A stretch of DNA of 64,000 nt, taken from positions 62,001 through 126,000 of the forward strand of contig NZ_LLZG01000081.1 of assembly GCF_001509475.1 (NCBI RefSeq). The letters run 5' to 3'. Each line of letters opens with the position of its first letter. Within the stretch, counting starts at the first letter, position 1. The notes below the pieces were generated by a model. The model was given only the letters and a program-made list of their open reading frames with translations. It did not search any database and was not told the origin of the DNA. A program made the position numbers and the translations under genes. Shown here one piece after another: positions 12,508 to 22,589 of this stretch. This stretch comes from Streptomyces regalis (lineage in GTDB: Bacteria > Actinomycetota > Actinomycetes > Streptomycetales > Streptomycetaceae).

Positions 12508-13494
12508 CTATTCCCCGGCCTGCTCGGTGTCCGGACGGATGTCGATCCGCCAGCCGGTGAGCCGGGCCGCGAGTCGGGCGTTCTGCCCTTCCTTGCCGAT
12601 CGCCAGCGACAGCTGGTAGTCGGGCACGGTCACGCGCGCGGAGCGGGCCGCCATGTCCACGACCTCCACCTTGGAGACCCGGGCCGGCGACAGCGCGTTC
12701 GCCACCATCTCGGCCGGGTCGTCCGACCAGTCGACGATGTCGATCTTCTCGCCGTTCAGCTCGCCCATGACATTGCGCACACGACCACCCATGGGGCCGA
12801 TACAGGCGCCCTTGGCGTTCAGGCCGCTGCGGGTGGACCGGACGGCGATCTTCGTGCGGTGACCTGCCTCACGGGCGATGGCGGCGATCTCGACGGATCC
12901 GTCGGCGATCTCCGGCACCTCCAGGGCGAAGAGTTTCTTCACCAGATTGGGATGCGTGCGGGACAGGGTGACGGACGGGCCGCGGACGCCCTTCGCCACG
13001 CGGACGACGTACGACCGGATCCGCATCCCGTGCGGGTAGGTCTCGCCCGGGACCTGCTCCTGCACCGGCAGGATGGCCTCCAGCTTGCCGATGTCCACGA
13101 GGACGTTCTTCGGGTCGCGGCCCTGCTGGACCACGCCGGTGACGATGTCGCCCTCACGCCCCGCGTACTCGCCGAGCGTCGCGTCGTCCTCGGCGTCGCG
13201 CAGCCGCTGCAGGATGACCTGCTTGGCGGTGGTGGCGGCGATACGGCCGAAGCCGGACGGGGTGTCGTCGAACTCGCGGGCCTCCTGGCCCTCCTCGAGG
13301 TCCTCGGGGTCCTCCTTCGCCCACACGGTCACATGGCCGGTCTCCCGGTTCAGCTCCACGCGCGCGTGGCGGCGGCTTCCCTCGGTGCGGTGGTAGGCGA
13401 TGAGGAGGGCCGACTCGATCGCCTCGACCAGCAGGGGGAAGGAGATCTCCTTCTCCCGTACCAAGCCCCGCAGGGCACTCATGTCGATGTCCAC
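12508..13494 (-). CDS. nusA: Transcription termination/antitermination factor
   Basis: Binds RNA polymerase and nascent RNA to control pausing, termination and antitermination. The N-terminal domain starts [23 protein letters not shown]; an S1 domain (~130-200, [10 protein letters not shown]) and two KH domains follow, with [24 protein letters not shown] and [21 protein letters not shown]. 328 residues, the short actinobacterial form without the acidic repeats of enterobacteria. The GTG start at 13494 follows AGGAGG inside the end of rimP; an ATG four codons in is the alternative. Only 2 nt separate it from rimP. Confidence 0.96.
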   Translation of the reverse strand: MDIDMSALRGLVREKEISFPLLVEAIESALLIAYHRTEGSRRHARVELNRETGHVTVWAKEDPEDLEEGQEAREFDDTPSGFGRIAATTAKQVILQRLRDAEDDATLGEYAGREGDIVTGVVQQGRDPKNVLVDIGKLEAILPVQEQVPGETYPHGMRIRSYVVRVAKGVRGPSVTLSRTHPNLVKKLFALEVPEIADGSVEIAAIAREAGHRTKIAVRSTRSGLNAKGACIGPMGGRVRNVMGELNGEKIDIVDWSDDPAEMVANALSPARVSKVEVVDMAARSARVTVPDYQLSLAIGKEGQNARLAARLTGWRIDIRPDTEQAGE

Positions 13495-13496
13495 GG

Positions 13497-14003
13497 CTAC
13501 GCCTCCTCTTCCTTCTCGTTCTTGCTGTCCTTGCGGCTGAACTCGACCTGCACGCGCGCCTTGTCGATCTCCGGGAAGTCGAGTCTGCGGGAGGTGGCCT
13601 TGCGGCCCTTCACTCCGGGCACTTCGAGGTCGAGTCCTTCGTCGTCGACCTTCAGGATCCTGGCCACCAGCTCGCCGCCCTCGGCCAGTTGGAACTTCAC
13701 CAGCCGGTCGACGGCACGTACGTAGTGCCGGTGTTCCGTGAGGAGGCGCTCCGCGCCCGGGGTGCCGACCTCGAGGGTGTACTCGCCCTCGCCCATCGCG
13801 TCCGTCTCGTCCAGCTTCGCCGAGAGCGCACGGCTCACATCGGCGATCTGGTCCAGGTCCGCCCCGGTGTCGGAGTCGACGACGACGCGCAGCACCCGCT
13901 TGCGTCCGACGGAGTCCACTGTGATCTCTTCGAGATCCAGCCCCTGGGAGGTGACGAGCGGTTCCAGGAGCTCTCGCAGCCTCTCGCTCTGGGTGGTGCT
14001 CAT
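13497..14003 (-). CDS. rimP: Ribosome maturation factor RimP
   Basis: Needed for 30S maturation. 168 residues from the ATG at 14003, which follows GAGGAG at ~9 nt; an upstream in-frame start at 14093 would add 30 unconserved residues. Features: [64 protein letters not shown], then a C-terminal SH3-like domain and a Lys/Glu-rich tail. First gene of the rimP-nusA-ylxR-infB-ylxP-rbfA-truB set; its promoter should lie in 14004-14173. Confidence 0.94.
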   Translation of the reverse strand: MSTTQSERLRELLEPLVTSQGLDLEEITVDSVGRKRVLRVVVDSDTGADLDQIADVSRALSAKLDETDAMGEGEYTLEVGTPGAERLLTEHRHYVRAVDRLVKFQLAEGGELVARILKVDDEGLDLEVPGVKGRKATSRRLDFPEIDKARVQVEFSRKDSKNEKEEEA

Positions 14004-14173
14004 CCGGGTGACTCCTCGGCCGCGTGTGCTGTTGTGGGATGGGTCGCGTGTCTGGTCAAAGGGTATCCGGTCGCGAGGGCTGTTGCCGTCCACCTGTGCA
14101 CGGGCGGTGCCGATGAGTGGTGCCGTCCGGTTGCGCGGGTACGGTGATCACGGGCCTGTGGCCCGCTGATTCC

Positions 14174-14220
14174 GTAGCTGCCTTCGTAGCCGCTTTCGTG
14201 GCTGCTTTCGTGGCTGCTTC
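14174..14220. repeat. Four-copy 12-bp tandem repeat upstream of the lipoprotein gene
   Basis: GTAGCTGCCTTC, GTAGCCGCTTTC, GTGGCTGCTTTC and an 11-nt GTGGCTGCTTC lie head to tail, ending 26 nt before the GTG at 14247. They occupy the divergent promoter region between rimP and the lipoprotein gene, so they may affect expression. Nothing else is recognised in 14004-14246. Confidence 0.75.
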
Positions 14221-14246
14221 GTACGAGTTTCCCGAGGACGACTGCC

Positions 14247-14798
14247 GTGCCGTACCCCTCGCCGCCGCGCTCCCTCTCGGGGCCGCGCAGAAGGACCTTG
14301 CTCGCCTCTGCCGCCGGGGCCGCCCTGCTGGTCGGCTGCTCCTCCGGGTCCGAGGACTCCGACGGCGGCACGAGCGGCAGCCCGTCGGTCGCCGAGCGGG
14401 CACGCGCGCGTGCGGCCCGGGACAGCGAGGGGCTGGTCGAGCGGTACGACGCGGTGCTCGCCGCCCATCCGGCGCTGGCGGGGCTGCTGGAGCCGTTGCG
14501 GGCGGAGGCCGTACGGCATGTGGAGGCGTTCGGAGGCGGCCGGGAGGCCTCGGAGAGTGCGTCACCTTCTGCGTCGCCGTCGCCTTCCGGTTCGTCGTCG
14601 CCTTCCGCGTCGCCATCGGCCGCCGTGCCCCTCGACAAGAGGGAGGCGCTGGCCGCTCTCGCCGCCACCGAGCGGGCGCTCGCGGACCGGCGGGCCAAGG
14701 CGCTGCTGGACGTGCCGGGCGAGCTGGCGCGGCTGCTGGCCTCGGTGGCCGCGGCCGGTGCCGGGCACGCGTATCTGCTGACGGAGGGGGCCAAGTGA
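14247..14798 (+). CDS. Small secreted lipoprotein
   Basis: 183 residues. The N-terminus has a twin-arginine-like signal (RRRTLLASAAGAALLVGCSS) with a lipobox ending at Cys31. A Ser/Pro-rich stretch sits near residues 100-130 and the rest is Ala/Arg/Leu-rich helix. No enzyme motif is visible. The TGA overlaps the GTG of the next gene by 3 nt, so the two products are coupled. Together with the ferritin-like protein it is a conserved neighbour of the nusA cluster in streptomycetes (from memory). Exact function unknown. Confidence 0.8.
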   Translation: MPYPSPPRSLSGPRRRTLLASAAGAALLVGCSSGSEDSDGGTSGSPSVAERARARAARDSEGLVERYDAVLAAHPALAGLLEPLRAEAVRHVEAFGGGREASESASPSASPSPSGSSSPSASPSAAVPLDKREALAALAATERALADRRAKALLDVPGELARLLASVAAAGAGHAYLLTEGAK

Positions 14799-15259
14799 GC
14801 GAGGCGAAGAAGCGGCAACTGACGGCGCTGCAGGCGGCGCTCGCCGCCGAGCACGCGGCCGTGTACGGATACGGCGTCGTCGGCGGCCGGATCCGCGAGG
14901 GACAGCGCTCCGAGGCACGCGCGGCGTACGACGCGCACCGGGCGCGGCGGGACGGGCTGGCGCGCGAGGTGCGCGACCTGGGCGCCAAGCCGGCCGCCGC
15001 GAGCGCCGCGTACGCGCTGCCGTTCCCGGTGCCGGACTCGGCCGCGGCCGTCCGGCTCGCCGTCGAACTGGAGGACCGGGTGGCCGGGGTCTACTCCGAC
15101 CTGGTGCGGGCAACCGAGGGTGAGCTGCGGGGTACGGCCGCCGAGGCGCTGCGCGAGGCTGCGGTGCGGGCGGTGCGCTGGCGGGGCGAGAGCGTAGCCT
15201 TCCCTGGGCTCGCCGAGCGGACGGCCACCGCGTCGGCATCGGCGGCGCCCACGGCGTAG
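14795..15259 (+). CDS. Ferritin-like DUF4439 protein
   Basis: 154 residues from the GTG at 14795, which overlaps the stop of the lipoprotein gene; GGAGGGGG lies just upstream. Two helical halves with AALAAEHAAVYGYGVVGGRI and AVRLAVELEDRVAGVYSDLVRA match the ferritin-like four-helix pattern of DUF4439. The Glu/His residues expected of a di-iron site are partly present (EHA, ELED), but metal binding is not established. Cytoplasmic. Confidence 0.75.
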   Translation: MSEAKKRQLTALQAALAAEHAAVYGYGVVGGRIREGQRSEARAAYDAHRARRDGLAREVRDLGAKPAAASAAYALPFPVPDSAAAVRLAVELEDRVAGVYSDLVRATEGELRGTAAEALREAAVRAVRWRGESVAFPGLAERTATASASAAPTA

Positions 15260-15309
15260 ACGAGGCCGGAGTACGGGCATACGGGACACGGGAAGGGAAC
15301 AACTCGCGC

Positions 15310-16209
15310 ATGGCTTTCGAACCGCCGCAGCGTCTGGTCAGGGCGCTCGGTGAGACGGCACCGGACCGTGACGACTGGTTGGAGAAGCTGCCGGAGGCGG
15401 CCCACCAGGCCGTCGCGCTACGCGAGTTGACCGTTGAGCGGGTGCAGATGCCGGGCGGCCGCAGCAGCCTGGTGGTGCTCGTGCGGCGCCCTGACGGGGC
15501 ACCCGCCGTGCTGAAGCTGGCCCCGCCCCGGGCCCGTCCGGAGAGCGAGCGGGCGGCGCTCGCGCACTGGGGCGGTCTGGGCGCCGTACAACTGCTGGAG
15601 CCCTTCACGACCAAGGGTGTGCTGCTGCTGGAGCGGCTGCATCCTGATCTGTCGGTGCGGTCGTTGCCGGAGGCGAAGGCGCTGCTGGAGGCTGCGGCGA
15701 CGTTGCGGCGGCTGTGGGTGGAGCCGCCGGCCGGGCACCCCTTCGAGACGGTGGCCGAGCGGACCGGGCGGCAGGCGGAGGCCATGCGGGCGAGCGCGGA
15801 GGCCGATCCGGCGGTGGGGCCGCTGGTGGACGCGGCGCTCGCGGCCCGCGAAGAGCTGTTGGCTGCGCCGCCCGAACAGCGGTTGCTGCACGGGACGTTT
15901 CGGCAGAGCAAGGTGCTGGCCGGGGAGCGGATGCCGTGGCTGGCGGTGGGGCCGGATCCGGTGGTCGGCGAGTGTGCGTTCGATCTGGCGCGACTGGTGC
16001 GGGATCGAGTGGAGGACCTGATCGCCCAGCCGTCGGGGGCGGCGACTACGCGGCGGCGGGTGAAGCGGCTGGCCGAGTCGCTGGATGTGGATCAGGAGCG
16101 GTTGCGGGGGTGGACGCTGTTCCGGGCCGTGGAGTCCGGGGTGCGGGCCCTGCGGGTGGGGCGGCCGAAGGATGCGGAGCTGTTGTTGGAGTTCGCGGGG
16201 TGGCTTTAA
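15310..16209 (+). CDS. Aminoglycoside phosphotransferase-fold protein, probable pseudokinase
   Basis: 299 residues with the APH fold of the aminoglycoside/hydroxyurea kinase family. The ATP-site Lys is probably in AVLKLAPP (~69), and helices match through the C-lobe. The catalytic loop, normally HGDLHPGN, reads HGTFRQSK (194-201), so the catalytic Asp is Thr and the Mg-binding Asn is Lys. The following DPKP motif reads GPDP (214-217). Phosphotransfer is therefore unlikely; a binding or regulatory role is the inference. 50 nt after the ferritin-like gene, same strand, possibly one transcript. Confidence 0.8.
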   Translation: MAFEPPQRLVRALGETAPDRDDWLEKLPEAAHQAVALRELTVERVQMPGGRSSLVVLVRRPDGAPAVLKLAPPRARPESERAALAHWGGLGAVQLLEPFTTKGVLLLERLHPDLSVRSLPEAKALLEAAATLRRLWVEPPAGHPFETVAERTGRQAEAMRASAEADPAVGPLVDAALAAREELLAAPPEQRLLHGTFRQSKVLAGERMPWLAVGPDPVVGECAFDLARLVRDRVEDLIAQPSGAATTRRRVKRLAESLDVDQERLRGWTLFRAVESGVRALRVGRPKDAELLLEFAGWL

Positions 16210-16260
16210 GGTGCGCCTATACGGTGGGGCGCTTGTGGCTGTTCGGCGACTGCGAGTCGT

Positions 16261-16325
16261 TTGTGGCTGGTCGCGCCCACGCGGCGGTAGCAGCAAATCG
16301 ATACAGCCCCGCGCCCCCAGAGGCG
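16261..16325 (+). repeat. Dispersed intergenic repeat, copy A
   Basis: Contains GGTCGCGCCCACGCGGCGG and ATCGATACAGCCCCGCGCCCC, shared with copies at 18781, 19834 and (reversed) 38540. The internal GCGGC/GCCGC arm is worn here (GGTAGCAGC). It lies between the pseudokinase gene and proS. Confidence 0.8.
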
Positions 16326-16352
16326 TCTCCCGCCCGTCCGTTTGAAGGCGAA

Positions 16353-16379
16353 CGCCGGGCAGCCTGATGCTGCCCGGCG
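16353..16379. terminator. Terminator between the pseudokinase gene and proS
   Basis: Perfect 11-bp stem CGCCGGGCAGC with a 5-nt loop, 10 nt past the proS stop and between two convergent genes. Confidence 0.75.
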
Positions 16380-16388
16380 CCCGGCTTA

Positions 16389-18092
16389 CTACGCCGTGAG
16401 GCGGGCGATCGCCTCGTCGACCGTGAGCTCCTCGCGCTCACCGGTCCTGCGGTCCTTGAGCTCGACGACGCCTTCGGCCGCGCGCCGCCCGGCCACCAGG
16501 ATCTGCGGTACGCCGATCAGCTCCGAGTCGGTGAACTTCACGCCCGGCGAGACGCCCGCGCGGTCGTCGCACAGGACGCGCAGGCCGGCCGCGGACAGCT
16601 TCTCGGAGACGTCGAGGGCGAGTTCGGTCTGCAGGGCCTTGCCGGCGGCGACGACGTGGACGTCGGCCGGGGCGACCTCGGCGGGCCAGCACAGGCCCTT
16701 GTCGTCGGCGGTCTGCTCGGCGAGGGCCGCGACGGCGCGGGAGACGCCGACGCCGTAGGAGCCCATGGTGACGCGGACCGGCTTGCCGTTCTGGCCGAGG
16801 ACGTCGAGCTTGAGGGCGTCGGCGTACTTGCGGCCCAGCTGGAAGATGTGGCCGATCTCGATGGCGCGGTCGAGCTTGAGGCCGGTGCCGCAGTTCGGGC
16901 AGGGGTCGCCTTCCTGCACGACCACGACGTCGACGTACGCGTCGACCTCGAAGTCACGGCCCGCGACGACGTTCTTCGCGTGCACGCCCTCCTTGTTGGC
17001 GCCGGTGATCCAGGAGGTGCCGGGGGCCACGCGCGGGTCGGCGAGGTACTTGACCTTCTCGCCGAGGCCCTGCGGGCCGACGTAGCCGCGGACCAGGTCC
17101 GGGCGGCCCGCGAAGTCCGCCTCGGTGACCATCTCGACGGCGGCCGGGGCGAAGTGGGCCTCGACCTTGTCCATGTCGACCTCGCGGTCGCCGGGGACAC
17201 CGACGGCGACGATCTCGCCGTCGACCTTCACCAGGAGGTTCTTGAGGGTGGCGGAGGCCTCGACACCGAGGTGGGCGGCGAGGGTCTCGATGGTCGGGGT
17301 GTCGGGGGTGGGGATCTCCTCGGCGGCCGGGACGGCGGAGCCGTCCACCGGCTTCAGCTCGTACGAGATCGCCTCGGTGTTGGCCGCGAAGTCGCAGTTC
17401 GGGCAGTCGGCGAAGGTGTCCTCGCCGGCGCCGGCCGGGGCGAGGAACTCCTCCGACTTGGAGCCGCCCATCGCGCCGGCGGTGGCGGCGCAGATGCGGT
17501 AGTCGAGGCCGAGGCGCGCGAAGATCTTCTGGTAGGCCGCGCGGTGCAGGGCGTAGGACTGGGCGAGGCCCTCGTCCTCCGTGTCGAAGGAGTAGGAGTC
17601 CTTCATCAGGAACTCGCGGCCGCGCAGGATGCCGGCCCGGGGGCGGGCCTCGTCGCGGTACTTGTGCTGGATCTGGTAGAGGATGACCGGCAGGTCCTTG
17701 TAGGAGGACGCCTGGTCCTTCACCAACAGGGTGAAGATCTCCTCGTGGGTCGGGCCGAGCAGGTAGTCGCCGCCCTTGCGGTCCTTGAGCCGGAACAGCT
17801 CCTGGCCGTACTCGTCCCAGCGGCCCGTCGCGTCGTACGGCTCACGCGGCAGCAGCGCGGGGAGCAGCACCTCCTGGGCGCCGATCGCGTCCATCTCCTC
17901 GCGGACGATGCGCTCCACATTGGCGAGCACCCGCTTGCCGAGGGGCAGCCACGACCAGATGCCGGCCGCCGTGCGGCGGACGTAGCCGGCGCGGACGAGC
18001 AGCTTGTGGCTGAGGACCTCGGCGTCCGCCGGGTCGTCGCGCAGCGTCTTCGCCATCAACTGGGACATGCGCTGGACCGGTGCGTTCGCCAT
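16389..18092 (-). CDS. proS: Prolyl-tRNA synthetase, bacterial type with editing domain
   Basis: Charges tRNA-Pro. 567 residues. Class II motifs: the motif 1 region near [19 protein letters not shown], motif 2 in [20 protein letters not shown], motif 3 in [14 protein letters not shown]. The inserted editing (INS) domain (~220-390) hydrolyses mischarged Ala-tRNA-Pro. An anticodon-binding domain fills the C-terminus. The ATG at 18092 has AGGAG 9 nt upstream. Confidence 0.97.
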   Translation of the reverse strand: MANAPVQRMSQLMAKTLRDDPADAEVLSHKLLVRAGYVRRTAAGIWSWLPLGKRVLANVERIVREEMDAIGAQEVLLPALLPREPYDATGRWDEYGQELFRLKDRKGGDYLLGPTHEEIFTLLVKDQASSYKDLPVILYQIQHKYRDEARPRAGILRGREFLMKDSYSFDTEDEGLAQSYALHRAAYQKIFARLGLDYRICAATAGAMGGSKSEEFLAPAGAGEDTFADCPNCDFAANTEAISYELKPVDGSAVPAAEEIPTPDTPTIETLAAHLGVEASATLKNLLVKVDGEIVAVGVPGDREVDMDKVEAHFAPAAVEMVTEADFAGRPDLVRGYVGPQGLGEKVKYLADPRVAPGTSWITGANKEGVHAKNVVAGRDFEVDAYVDVVVVQEGDPCPNCGTGLKLDRAIEIGHIFQLGRKYADALKLDVLGQNGKPVRVTMGSYGVGVSRAVAALAEQTADDKGLCWPAEVAPADVHVVAAGKALQTELALDVSEKLSAAGLRVLCDDRAGVSPGVKFTDSELIGVPQILVAGRRAAEGVVELKDRRTGEREELTVDEAIARLTA

Positions 18093-18163
18093 GGTTCTCG
18101 TACTCCTGCTGGTTTGGGTTATGGCAGGAGGTTAGCCGGGCGGTACGGGACGGTGGAAATCGG

Positions 18164-18730
18164 TTAACGGCGGCGGAGCGGGAGCGGGGCGCCCATGACG
18201 GCGTACGGCTTCGGGGCGCTGGGGAAGAGGACCTGGCGGGCGAGGTCCTGGTAGCCGAGGGAGCGGTAGAGGCCGCGGGCCGGGCTTTCGACGTCGATCG
18301 CCGAGAGGATCGAGCGGGGTTCGGTGGCGGCGTCCGTGATCGTGGTGATCAGGGAGCGGCCCACGCCGCGGTTCTGGTAGCGCGGGTGGACGTGGAGTTC
18401 CGTGATGACGAAGGAGTTGTCGAGCCAGTCGTCGTAGCCCTGGGCTCGGAGGTAGGGCTCCACGACGGTGGACCACCAGTGGGTGCGGTCGTTGGGCATG
18501 CCGTAGACGAAGCCGACGAGGTTGCCTCCGGCGGTTGCGCCGAGGGCCCTTGCTCCCGGGTAGGTCATGTGGCGCAGGACGATCTGGCGGCGTACGGCTA
18601 CCTCGTCGGGGCCGAGGCCGAAGGCTACGGCTTGGACTGCGAGGGCTTCGTCGACTCGGGCCGAGAGGTCCAGGGGGCCGATCACGATGTCGTCGGGTTG
18701 GCGGCGGTGTGCGTGACCGGGAAGGCGCAT
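18164..18730 (-). CDS. GNAT-family N-acetyltransferase
   Basis: 188 residues. The acetyl-CoA site motif A is clear: FVITELHVHPRYQNRGVGRSLI (split V/I-x-Q-x-x-G-x-G pattern), followed by the motif B tail with ARGLYRSLGY. Substrate cannot be told from the sequence. It has its own gap from proS (71 nt) and is followed upstream by a dispersed repeat copy. Confidence 0.88.
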   Translation of the reverse strand: MRLPGHAHRRQPDDIVIGPLDLSARVDEALAVQAVAFGLGPDEVAVRRQIVLRHMTYPGARALGATAGGNLVGFVYGMPNDRTHWWSTVVEPYLRAQGYDDWLDNSFVITELHVHPRYQNRGVGRSLITTITDAATEPRSILSAIDVESPARGLYRSLGYQDLARQVLFPSAPKPYAVMGAPLPLRRR

Positions 18731-18780
18731 GTGGGGAGCCTACAGGGGGGGTTCGCGCTGTGTTCCGGGTGCGGCTCAGC

Positions 18781-18838
18781 TGTGGTTGCTCGCGCCCACG
18801 CGGCGGAGCCGCATGTCGACAACGGCCCCGCGCCCCTG
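18781..18838 (+). repeat. Dispersed intergenic repeat, copy B
   Basis: CGCGCCCACGCGGCGGAGCC, GCATGTCGACA and CCCCGCGCCCCT match the repeat of copies A, C and D. GCGGC/GCCGC can pair to form the central hairpin. It lies between the two GNAT genes, 8 nt from the stop of the second. Confidence 0.85.
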
Positions 18839-18845
18839 GAGGGTT

Positions 18846-19694
18846 TCAGAACAGGACACTCATGAAGGCGCCGACCTCCTGGAAGCCCACCCTGTGGTAC
18901 GTCCGCCTCGCCGCCGTGTTGAAGTCGTTCACGTACAGGCTCACCACCGGGGCCACGTCCGCCAGGGCGTAGCGCAGTACCGCCGCCATCCCGGGGGCCG
19001 CCAGGCCCTGGCCCCGGTACTCGGGGGCCACCCACACGCCCTGGATCTGGCAGGCGCGGTCCGTCGCGGCGCCGATCTCGGCCTTGAAGACGACCTTGCC
19101 GTTGTGGTCGAGGCGGGCGAAGGAGCGGCCGGAGCCGACGAGTTCGGCGACCCGGGCCTGGTAGAGGAGCCCGCCGTCGCCCGCCAGCGGCGATACGCCG
19201 ACCTCCTCGGTGAACATCGCCACGCACGCCGGCAGGATCGTCTCCATCTCGTCCTTGCGGATGCGGCGGACGTACGGATCCGGGGTGATGTCGGTCGGCA
19301 TGCGGTCGGTGACCATGAGGGGTTGGTGGCGACGGACCTCGCGGGCCGGGCCCCAGCTGGGTTCCAGCAGGCGCCACAGCTGGGCGGTGGATTCGGCGGG
19401 GCCGACGATGGAGGAGCAGCGGCGGCCCGCGCGCCGGGCGCGGTCGGCGAAGGCCCGTACCGCTCGGGGGCCCGCGCAGATCGGGACGAGGTTGGCGCCC
19501 GCGTAGCACAGGGACGTCAGCATGCCGCCCTCGTACCAGCCCCACATCTCGCCGCCGAGGCGCCAGGGGTCGAGGCCGGCGATCTGGACGCGGGACGTCA
19601 CGAAGGCGTTCGCGACCGGCTCGCGGTCGAGTACGGCGAGCGCTGCGTCCAGGTCGCTCGGTTCGAGCACCCGTGAGGTGGTCTGGGTCAACAC
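18846..19694 (-). CDS. DUF4081 + GNAT acetyltransferase
   Basis: 282 residues from the GTG at 19694 (LTQTTSRVLEPSDLDAAL); a GTG at 19733 would add 13 residues. The N-terminal half is a DUF4081-type module (VANAFVTSRVQIAGLDPWRLGGEMWGW). The C-terminal half is GNAT, with IQGVWVAPEYRGQGLAAPGMAAVL and YVNDFNTAARRTYHRVGF. Substrate unknown. Commonly found next to ispG in streptomycetes (from memory). Confidence 0.85.
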   Translation of the reverse strand: MLTQTTSRVLEPSDLDAALAVLDREPVANAFVTSRVQIAGLDPWRLGGEMWGWYEGGMLTSLCYAGANLVPICAGPRAVRAFADRARRAGRRCSSIVGPAESTAQLWRLLEPSWGPAREVRRHQPLMVTDRMPTDITPDPYVRRIRKDEMETILPACVAMFTEEVGVSPLAGDGGLLYQARVAELVGSGRSFARLDHNGKVVFKAEIGAATDRACQIQGVWVAPEYRGQGLAAPGMAAVLRYALADVAPVVSLYVNDFNTAARRTYHRVGFQEVGAFMSVLF

Positions 19695-19833
19695 GTACGG
19701 GGCCTCACGCTGGGGTTCTGCTGATCCCCGCACTGTACCTGCGGAAGCTGGGCCACGCCGCCCTCTGGCTGCGCCGCTGGGCCGGGCGCCTAGGAGCTCG
19801 GGCCGCTGGGAGGGTTGGCGGCTGCGGGTAGTG

Positions 19834-19890
19834 GGGGCTGGTCGCGCCCACGCGGCAGAGCCGCATATCGATACAGCCCCGCGCCCCTTG
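19834..19890 (+). repeat. Dispersed intergenic repeat, copy C
   Basis: Best-preserved copy: GGGCTGGTCGCGCCCACGCG, then GCAGAGCCGCATATCGATAC and AGCCCCGCGCCCC, followed by a GGGGGCCTGCGGCCCCC hairpin ending 33 nt before the ispG stop. Likely works as an ispG terminator. Confidence 0.85.
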
Positions 19891-19923
19891 GGGGCCTGCG
19901 GCCCCCCACCAGCCCGTCCGGCT

Positions 19924-21081
19924 TCAGCCCGCCACCGCCACCGACGGCTCGCCCGACTCCACGCCGTCCGCCTCCATCTGTTCGGCCAGCTTCATGGCCT
20001 CCTCGATGAGGGTCTCGACGATCTTGGACTCGGGGACGGTCTTGATGACCTCGCCCTTCACGAAGATCTGGCCCTTGCCGTTGCCGGAGGCGACGCCGAG
20101 GTCGGCCTCGCGGGCCTCGCCGGGGCCGTTCACCACGCAGCCCATGACGGCGACGCGGAGGGGGACCTCCATGCCGGTCAGGCCGGCCGTGACCTCCTCG
20201 GCCAGCTTGTAGACGTCGACCTGGGCGCGGCCGCAGGACGGGCAGGAGACGATTTCCAGGCCGCGCTGCTTGAGGTTCAGGGACTCCAGGATCTGGATGC
20301 CGACCTTCACTTCTTCGGCGGGGGGAGCCGACAGGGACACGCGGATCGTGTCGCCGATGCCCTGGGAGAGGAGGGCTCCGAAGGCCACCGCCGACTTGAT
20401 CGTGCCCTGGAAGGCGGGGCCCGCCTCGGTGACGCCGAGGTGGAGCGGGTAGTCGCACTGAGCGGCCAGCTGCTTGTACGCCTCGATCATGATGACCGGG
20501 TCGTTGTGCTTGACCGAGATCTTGATGTCCCGGAAGTCGTGCTCCTCGAAGAGGGACGCCTCCCAGAGCGCCGATTCGACGAGGGCCTCGGGCGTCGCCT
20601 TGCCGTACTTCTGGAGGAGGCGCCGGTCCAGGGAGCCGGCGTTGACGCCGATGCGGATCGGGGTGCCGTGGTCCTTGGCGGCCCGCGCGATCTCCTTGAC
20701 CTTGTCGTCGAACTGCTTGATGTTGCCAGGGTTCACGCGGACCGCGGCGCAACCGGCCTCGATCGCGGCGAAGACGTACTTCGGCTGGAAGTGGATGTCC
20801 GCGATGACGGGGATCTGGGACTTGCGGGCGATGGTCGCGAGGGCGTCGGCGTCGTCCTGGGTCGGGCAGGCCACGCGCACGATCTGGCAGCCGGAGGCCG
20901 TGAGCTCGGCGATCTGCTGGAGGGTGGCGCCGATGTCGGACGTACGGGTCGTGGTCATCGACTGCACGGACACCGGGGCGTCTCCGCCTACCGCCACGGA
21001 GCCGACCTGGATCTGCCGGCTCTGCCGGCGCTCGGCAACCCTGGTCGGAACGGACGGCATGCCGAGAGAAATCGCAGTCAT
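19924..21081 (-). CDS. ispG: 4-hydroxy-3-methylbut-2-enyl diphosphate synthase (flavodoxin)
   Basis: Penultimate MEP-pathway step, converting MEcPP to HMBPP with a 4Fe-4S cluster. 385 residues from the ATG at 21081; upstream in-frame sequence to 21213 is not conserved. Cluster ligands: Cys pair in SCPSCGR and Cys in [11 protein letters not shown]. The TIM-barrel N-terminus starts with [11 protein letters not shown]. It lies downstream of rseP-dxr, but a strong hairpin at 21238-21270 separates it, so it probably has its own promoter in 21082-21237. Confidence 0.96.
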   Translation of the reverse strand: MTAISLGMPSVPTRVAERRQSRQIQVGSVAVGGDAPVSVQSMTTTRTSDIGATLQQIAELTASGCQIVRVACPTQDDADALATIARKSQIPVIADIHFQPKYVFAAIEAGCAAVRVNPGNIKQFDDKVKEIARAAKDHGTPIRIGVNAGSLDRRLLQKYGKATPEALVESALWEASLFEEHDFRDIKISVKHNDPVIMIEAYKQLAAQCDYPLHLGVTEAGPAFQGTIKSAVAFGALLSQGIGDTIRVSLSAPPAEEVKVGIQILESLNLKQRGLEIVSCPSCGRAQVDVYKLAEEVTAGLTGMEVPLRVAVMGCVVNGPGEAREADLGVASGNGKGQIFVKGEVIKTVPESKIVETLIEEAMKLAEQMEADGVESGEPSVAVAG

Positions 21082-21237
21082 CTGCTGTGCAACCCCAAGT
21101 CGTGGATCAAGGTCCGGTCCCGTCAGCGGCGGGCTCCAGGCTTCGAGATTACGGTACGGGGCCTCACGCCAGCACTCCCCCACCTCGAATGCACTCGGCG
21201 GGGGGACCCCCATCGCCCCGTAAACCCACTCAATGGA

Positions 21238-21270
21238 AGGCGGCCCGGGACATAGGATCCCGGGCCGCCT
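21238..21270 (-). terminator. Terminator downstream of the site-2 protease gene
   Basis: Perfect 13-bp stem (AGGCGGCCCGGGA) with a 7-nt loop, 15 nt past the stop of the dxr-rseP pair. Confidence 0.75.
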
Positions 21271-21284
21271 CGAACGCCGTATGA

Positions 21285-22589
21285 CTAGGAGATTCTGACC
21301 GGGTTAACGACGTCCGCGACCAGCACCAGCAGCGTGAAGCAGATGAAGATTCCGGCGACCACGTACGCCACCGGCATCAGCTTCGCCACATCGAACGGGC
21401 CCGGGTCCGGGCGGCGCAGCACCTTCGCCGTGTTGCGGCGCAGCGACTCCCACAGGGCGCCCGCGATATGGCCGCCGTCGAGCGGCAGCAGCGGGAGCAT
21501 GTTGAACAGGAACAGGGAGAGGTTGAAGCCGGCCAGGAGGAAGACGAAGGTGGCCAGCTGTTGCGAGGCCGGGATGTCCAGCGTCGCGATCTCGCCGCTC
21601 ACCCTTGCCGCGCCCACGATGCCCATCGGGGAGTCCGGTTCGCGCGGGCCGTCGCCGAAGGCCGCGTCCCACAGGGCGGGGATCTTGGAGGGCAGGGCGA
21701 CGAGGGAGTCGACGGCGTCGCCGACCCGGTCGGTCATCCAGGTCACCGAGTCGCCGAAGTCCTGCTTGACGACGCCGGTGGCGGCGCTGAAGCCGAGGAA
21801 GCCGGCCTGGACGTAGTCGTCCTTGACGTACGACCCGCCGGCGTCCTTCTTCACGACCCAGTTGGTGGCGATCTTCGCGTGCAGGGTCAGTTCCTCGCCC
21901 TTGCGGTCGACGACGATCGGGACGTTCTCGCCGGCGCTCTCGCGGATCAGGTCGGAGAGGGTGTTCCAGTCCTCGGTCCGTACGCCGTCGAAGGAGACGA
22001 TCTTGTCGCCGGCCTTCATGCCCGCGGCCGCGGCCGGGGACTCGGCGTCGGACGCCTTGCAGTCCTCGCGCTTCTCGGTCTGCGCGATGACGCACTTGGA
22101 GACCGAGCTGACGGTGGTGGTCTGCTGCTGGATGCCGAAGCCCATCAGCACGGTGAGGAACAGGGCCACCGCGAGGACGAGGTTCATGAAGGGGCCCGCG
22201 AACATCACGATCACGCGCTTCCACGGCTTGCGCGTGTAGAACAGGCGGGCCTCGTCGCCGGGGCGCAGCTCCTCGTAGGACTGTGCGCGGGCGTCCTCGA
22301 TCATGCCGCGCCAGGGCGAGGTGGAGCGGGCTTCCAGTCTGCCGTCGGGGCCGGGCGGGAACATGCCGATCATGCGGATGTAGCCACCGAACGGGATCGC
22401 CTTGATGCCGTACTCGGTCTCGCCCTTGTTCCGTGACCAGATGGTCGGGCCGAAGCCGACCATGTACTGCGGCACACGGATGCCGAACAGCTTGGCCGTG
22501 GACAGGTGGCCCAGCTCGTGCCAGGCGATCGAGAAGAGCAGCCCGACCGCGAACAGCACTATGCCGAGGATGAACATCAGGGTCGTCAT
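21285..22589 (-). CDS. rseP: Membrane site-2 zinc metalloprotease (RIP/RseP family)
   Basis: Intramembrane protease that cleaves anti-sigma factors or other membrane substrates. 434 residues from the ATG at 22589. Zinc motif HELGH in the first membrane segment ([21 protein letters not shown]), a PDZ-like central domain (~180-290) and the third zinc ligand region [19 protein letters not shown] near 370-390, plus a last membrane segment. The ATG overlaps the dxr TGA, so the two are coupled; this dxr-rseP-ispG order is common in actinobacteria. Confidence 0.93.
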   Translation of the reverse strand: MTTLMFILGIVLFAVGLLFSIAWHELGHLSTAKLFGIRVPQYMVGFGPTIWSRNKGETEYGIKAIPFGGYIRMIGMFPPGPDGRLEARSTSPWRGMIEDARAQSYEELRPGDEARLFYTRKPWKRVIVMFAGPFMNLVLAVALFLTVLMGFGIQQQTTTVSSVSKCVIAQTEKREDCKASDAESPAAAAGMKAGDKIVSFDGVRTEDWNTLSDLIRESAGENVPIVVDRKGEELTLHAKIATNWVVKKDAGGSYVKDDYVQAGFLGFSAATGVVKQDFGDSVTWMTDRVGDAVDSLVALPSKIPALWDAAFGDGPREPDSPMGIVGAARVSGEIATLDIPASQQLATFVFLLAGFNLSLFLFNMLPLLPLDGGHIAGALWESLRRNTAKVLRRPDPGPFDVAKLMPVAYVVAGIFICFTLLVLVADVVNPVRIS

